Below, in pieces: positions 5,683-8,214 of a DNA stretch of 8,214 nt (position 1 is its first letter; each line of letters starts with the position of its first letter). Both the position numbers and the translations under genes were made by a program. The notes under the pieces are model-generated. The model saw only the letters and a list, made by a program, of their open reading frames with translations, searched no databases and was not told the origin of the DNA. The DNA comes from Lachnospiraceae bacterium. Lineage in GTDB: Bacteria; Bacillota; Clostridia; Lachnospirales; Lachnospiraceae. The stretch covers positions 1-8,214 of the forward strand of contig CAAGJU010000023.1 of assembly GCA_900770225.1 (NCBI GenBank). Reading direction: 5' to 3'.

Positions 5683-6330
5683 GTGAGTGAACAGATAACG
5701 GTTTCGGGTATGGTGCTGTCCACGATGCCTGTGGGAGAAAGTGACAAGAGGCTGGTTATCCTGACGAGTGAGCTCGGAAGGATCAGCACGTTTGCCCGCG
5801 GGGCGAGACGGCCCGGGAGCACACTGATGGCGGCCTCCAATCCTTTTGTGACAGGTAAGTTTACCCTGATCCAGGGGAGAAATTCCTATAACCTCATCGC
5901 GACGGAGATCCGGGATTATTTTACCGAGCTTGCCATGGAGCAGCCGGGCGTTTATTACGGCTATTATTTTCTGGATTTTGCCGATTACTATGGACGCGAG
6001 AGTGTGGACGGTACGGAAATGCTGAACCTGCTCTACCTGTCTCTGAAGGCTCTTCTTCGGCCGGAGATCGATAACCGGCTGATCCGGCGCATTTATGAAA
6101 TCCGGCTCATGACGATCAACGGCGAGTATGCCATCGACGGACAGGATGTGAGTCCGGAAACACGCTATGTGATCGATTACATCATTCATGCAGGTCTCAC
6201 AAAGCTCTACACATTTACCGTCAAACCTGAGGTGCAGAAGGAACTGGATGCCTGCACGGAAAAGCATATGGCGCGTATCCTCGACAGACCGCTTAAAAGC
6301 CGCAGGATACTTGACGAGGTCATTGAATAA
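5683..6330 (+). CDS. recO: DNA repair protein RecO
   Basis: A 215-residue RecO, which in the RecFOR pathway binds SSB-coated single-stranded DNA, loads RecA and anneals complementary strands. Residues 1-80 form the OB fold (ITVSGMVLSTMPVGESDKR, then FARGARRPGS and ATEIRDYF), and the rest is the helical domain. The start is GTG at 5683, preceded by TGAGG (5671-5675). Many Firmicute RecO proteins are about 240-250 residues and carry a four-cysteine zinc finger after the ELRLM.LNGEYP-like segment. Here RLMTINGEYAIDGQD (141-155) runs directly into SPETRYVIDYI, and the only cysteine is C191, so the finger is absent. The frame is open throughout, so this looks like a natural compact form, not a frameshift. 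The distance to the terminator is 120 bases. Confidence 0.93.
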   Translation: MSEQITVSGMVLSTMPVGESDKRLVILTSELGRISTFARGARRPGSTLMAASNPFVTGKFTLIQGRNSYNLIATEIRDYFTELAMEQPGVYYGYYFLDFADYYGRESVDGTEMLNLLYLSLKALLRPEIDNRLIRRIYEIRLMTINGEYAIDGQDVSPETRYVIDYIIHAGLTKLYTFTVKPEVQKELDACTEKHMARILDRPLKSRRILDEVIE

Positions 6331-6410
6331 AACTTTTCGGTCGCATACAGAATCGTCACATGCGATACGTGGACTTAGGAAGTATTCGTAGTATTCAGGG
6401 TTGGGTCACA

Positions 6411-6443
6411 AAATTTACCACTTTTATGAAAATAGTACCATTT
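6411..6443. repeat. Short imperfect direct repeat after recO
   Basis: AAATTTACCACTTT (6411-6424) and AAATAGTACCATTT (6430-6443) share an AAAT..TACCA.TTT pattern. On the opposite strand this reads TGGTA-TATTTT then TGGTAAATTTT, which loosely recalls the repeated ends of IS21-family insertion sequences. No transposase gene or partner end is visible, so it would be a relic at most. The rest of 6331-6449 shows nothing recognisable. Confidence 0.2.
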
Positions 6444-6449
6444 AAGCGC

Positions 6450-6497
6450 CCCCGCAGTTTTGCTATACTGATAGCAGACTGCGGGGTTTTTATTTTT
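6450..6497 (+). terminator. Strong intrinsic terminator after recO
   Basis: CCCCGCAGT (6450-6458) and ACTGCGGGG (6478-6486) form a perfect 9-bp stem. An inner stem, TGCTAT (6461-6466) with ATAGCA (6471-6476), caps it with an ACTG loop. The T-rich tract TTTTTATTTTT (6487-6497) follows at once. This is the only convincing intrinsic terminator in the window. It probably ends the transcript carrying recO and insulates the rhamnulokinase gene. Confidence 0.92.
6461..6469 (+). promoter_or_regulatory. Extended -10-like box inside the terminator
   Basis: TGCTATACT is a good TGn-extended -10 (TATACT, 6464-6469) located in the terminator stem-loop. The -35 position (6441-6446, TTTAAG) is poor. If active, RNA would start near 6476 and include only the right half of the terminator stem, so termination would not occur and the rhamnulokinase gene could be transcribed. 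The match could also be a by-product of the inner stem sequence. Confidence 0.3.
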
Positions 6498-6510
6498 ATG
6501 CGAAAAGAAA

Positions 6511-6558
6511 GTCGCAGCCGATCACGAAGTGACCGGGTGAGGCGAACGCCGCGACAGC
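6511..6558. repeat. Extragenic element, copy B (branched fold)
   Basis: GTCGC (6511-6515) pairs with GCGAC (6551-6555), enclosing two hairpins: TCAC-GAA-GTGA (6522-6532) and GGCG-AA-CGCC (6541-6550). This gives a small three-way-junction fold. The right half (6536-6558) matches 163-185 at 21 of 23 bases, and in both places a C-GAA-G hairpin precedes it. It lies directly after the terminator and upstream of the rhamnulokinase gene. From 6559 to 6660 I see only a weak GCAGAC direct repeat and no clear -35/-10 pair. Confidence 0.6.
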
Positions 6559-6663
6559 AGGATGAAATTTGTGAAGCGTGTTTTATCCGGGCTTTCGCAG
6601 ACGTTGCATTTTTCTGCAGACATCCGTTACAGATGGTGGTCAGGGAAGAAGGATATTTACTCG

Positions 6664-6670
6664 AAGGAGG
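6664..6670 (+). promoter_or_regulatory. Ribosome binding site of rhamnulokinase
   Basis: AAGGAGG is a near-perfect Shine-Dalgarno sequence ten bases before the ATG at 6681. It fixes that start and indicates strong translation. Confidence 0.85.
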
Positions 6671-6680
6671 ATAAGAGCTT

Positions 6681-8102
6681 ATGACATACTATGCAGCATT
6701 GGATTTCGGCGCATCAAGCGGAAGAATGATGCTCGGCTGGATTGAGGACGGAAAGTTCCAGCTGAAGGAAGTCCATCGTTTTGAGAACGGCCTGGTGAAG
6801 AAGGACGGTGAACTCTGCTGGGAACACGACAGAATCTTCAAAGAGGTTATCACCGCGTTCAAAAAGTGCCGCGAGATGGGTATGGAGCCCAGCTATGTAG
6901 GCGTAGATACGTGGGGCGTTGATTTTGTTCTCCTGGACAAGGATGACAAGGTAATCGGCAACACGGTGGGGTATCGCGATCATCGTACCGACGGAATGGA
7001 TGAGGAAGTTTACAAAATCATTCCGGAGAAGGAACTCTATCGCCGCACGGGTATTCAGAAGGCCATCTTCAATACCGTTTACCAGCTGATGGCGATCAAG
7101 AAAAAACATCCGGAGTATCTCGAGAAGGCGGAGACGCTGCTCTACACGCCGGATTACTATCATTTCCTGCTCACAGGGGAAAAAGTAAACGAGTACACCG
7201 AAGCAACGACCGGCCAGCTGATCAGTGCGGAGACCAATGAATACGACTGGGAGCTGATTGACAAACTCGGTTATCCGAGAAGAATTTTCAAGAAGCTCGT
7301 AATGCCGGGAACAAAGATCGGCCATCTGCGCCCGGAGATCGCGAAAGAGATCGGTTACGACTGCGAGGTTATCGCACCCTGCACGCATGATACAGGATCC
7401 GCAGTGCTTGCCGTACCGGCGAATGATGATGACTTCGTATACATCAGCTCTGGCACATGGTCTCTCATGGGTGTTGAGCGGAAGACGGCCGACACATCGG
7501 AACTCAGTCAGGAGCATAACTTCACGAATGAAGGCGGCTACGATCACCGGTTCCGTTATCTGAAAAATATCATGGGCCTCTGGATGATCAACTCCGCGCG
7601 TCATGAGGTGAATGATAAATACAGCTTCTCTCAGATCTGTGACATGGCTGTGGAGGAAAAGGATTTCCCGTCACGTGTTGATGCGAATGACGAGTGCTTC
7701 CTCTCTCCGGACAGCATGATCGGGGAGATCAAGGATTACTGCCGTCGGACAGGCCAGAAAGTGCCGGAGAATTTCGGACAGCTGGCTACAGTTATCTATG
7801 CTTCTCTCGCAGAGTGCTATGCAAAGACAGAGAAGGAGCTTGAGGAGATCAACGGACGCACCTACAGCCGTATTCACATCGTTGGCGGCGGATGCAACGC
7901 GGACTATCTGAACCGGCTCACCGCAAAAGCATGCGGCAAGGAAGTTCATGCTGGCCCGAGCGAAGGCACAGCTATCGGCAACATCACCGCGCAGATGCTG
8001 GCTACCGGTGTCTTCAGCACGATCGAAGAGGCACGTGATAACATTCATAAATCCTTTGGCATCAAGGTATACGGACCGGACGGAGAACTTATCACAAAGT
8101 AA
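6681..8102 (+). CDS. rhaB: Rhamnulokinase (FGGY family)
   Basis: A 473-residue sugar kinase that phosphorylates L-rhamnulose with ATP to L-rhamnulose 1-phosphate, the second step of L-rhamnose breakdown in the cytosol. FGGY hallmarks are in order: DFGASSGR (8-15, phosphate binding), VDTWGVDF (75-82), THDTGSAV (235-242, with D237 as the likely catalytic base), SSGTWSLMG (256-264), GGGCNA (402-407) and EGTAIGN (428-434, nucleotide site). The pattern SSGTWSLMGVE together with HIVGGGCNADYLN fits rhamnulokinase better than glycerol, xylulose or fuculose kinases, although substrate cannot be proven from sequence. The gene is intact, has its own strong ribosome binding site and lies behind a terminator, so it is independent of recO. 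Other rhamnose genes would have to lie downstream, outside the window. Confidence 0.92.
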   Translation: MTYYAALDFGASSGRMMLGWIEDGKFQLKEVHRFENGLVKKDGELCWEHDRIFKEVITAFKKCREMGMEPSYVGVDTWGVDFVLLDKDDKVIGNTVGYRDHRTDGMDEEVYKIIPEKELYRRTGIQKAIFNTVYQLMAIKKKHPEYLEKAETLLYTPDYYHFLLTGEKVNEYTEATTGQLISAETNEYDWELIDKLGYPRRIFKKLVMPGTKIGHLRPEIAKEIGYDCEVIAPCTHDTGSAVLAVPANDDDFVYISSGTWSLMGVERKTADTSELSQEHNFTNEGGYDHRFRYLKNIMGLWMINSARHEVNDKYSFSQICDMAVEEKDFPSRVDANDECFLSPDSMIGEIKDYCRRTGQKVPENFGQLATVIYASLAECYAKTEKELEEINGRTYSRIHIVGGGCNADYLNRLTAKACGKEVHAGPSEGTAIGNITAQMLATGVFSTIEEARDNIHKSFGIKVYGPDGELITK

Positions 8103-8133
8103 ACGAGTGATTTACCGCATATATGCATTTATA

Positions 8134-8202
8134 TGATAACAGTGTCAAAAGTCATCACCCACGTTGCACTTGTGCAAAAGTGGGTGAATGACTTATTGAC
8201 AC
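8134..8202. repeat. Long hairpin repeat element, copy 2
   Basis: The same orientation and 67 of 69 identical bases compared with 5568-5636. Here the core 8142-8202 folds without mismatch: GTGTCAA/TTGACAC, AAGTCAT/ATGACTT, CACCCAC/GTGGGTG and TTGCAC/GTGCAA, 27 pairs in 61 bases with two single-A bulges and a small internal loop. The outer TGATAAC (8134-8140) has no partner, because the right flank is GCCCCTC instead of GTTATCA. It begins 31 bases after the rhamnulokinase stop. It lacks a T-tract, though such a stem could still protect the 3' end of the mRNA. Confidence 0.88.
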
Positions 8203-8214
8203 GCCCCTCAGCGA

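Noticed and set aside
6498..6674. A 58-codon frame beginning right after the terminator T-tract
   Set aside because: Its ATG follows TTTTTATTTTT with no ribosome binding site, the first part is Arg/Ser-rich read-through of the extragenic element, and it ends in the rhaB ribosome binding site.
8134..8202. Hairpin repeat as the intrinsic terminator of rhaB
   Set aside because: The stem is strong, but neither copy is followed by a T-tract, and an almost identical copy lies between era and recO.

Overview
The window looks like chromosomal DNA from a Gram-positive anaerobe of the Clostridia, most likely a Lachnospiraceae-type gut bacterium with slightly more than 50% G+C. The basis is the set of genes read on the + strand: an SseB-like protein, a PreP-type M16C metallopeptidase, the GTPase Era, the repair protein RecO and a rhamnulokinase, with AGGAGG-type ribosome binding sites. 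The PreP-like/era/recO order is, as far as I recall, common in that group. The species cannot be named from the sequence alone.

Layout. 1-250: no gene, but a chain of at least five hairpins, four of them with the same C-GAA-G triloop. 291-1179: a likely extended -10 promoter, then the SseB-like gene. 1242-4163: the M16C peptidase. 4164-4568: a 405-base gap with a 49/48-base direct repeat inside a large nested fold, and one doubtful 20-codon ORF. 4569-5537: era. 5538-5682: a long hairpin repeat and A/T-rich inverted repeats. 5683-6330: recO, which lacks the usual zinc-finger cysteines. 6331-6680: a strong terminator that also contains a promoter-like -10, then a second copy of the extragenic element seen near the left end. 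6681-8102: rhamnulokinase. 8134-8202: a second, almost identical copy of the hairpin repeat found between era and recO.

The first four genes are co-directional and have no recognisable intrinsic terminator between them, so they could form one long transcript ending at the terminator at 6450-6497. That would join protein or peptide turnover (PreP-like), ribosome maturation (Era) and recombinational repair (RecO) with an SseB-like protein of unclear function. The rhamnulokinase lies beyond the terminator and is a separate catabolic unit, whose partners (isomerase, aldolase, regulator, transporter) would be outside the window.

The genes themselves are ordinary. The unusual content is in the spaces between them: three classes of extragenic palindromic sequence. 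Two of these classes occur twice in only 8 kb, which suggests genome-wide families. I see no defence system, CRISPR array, tRNA, rRNA or intact transposase.
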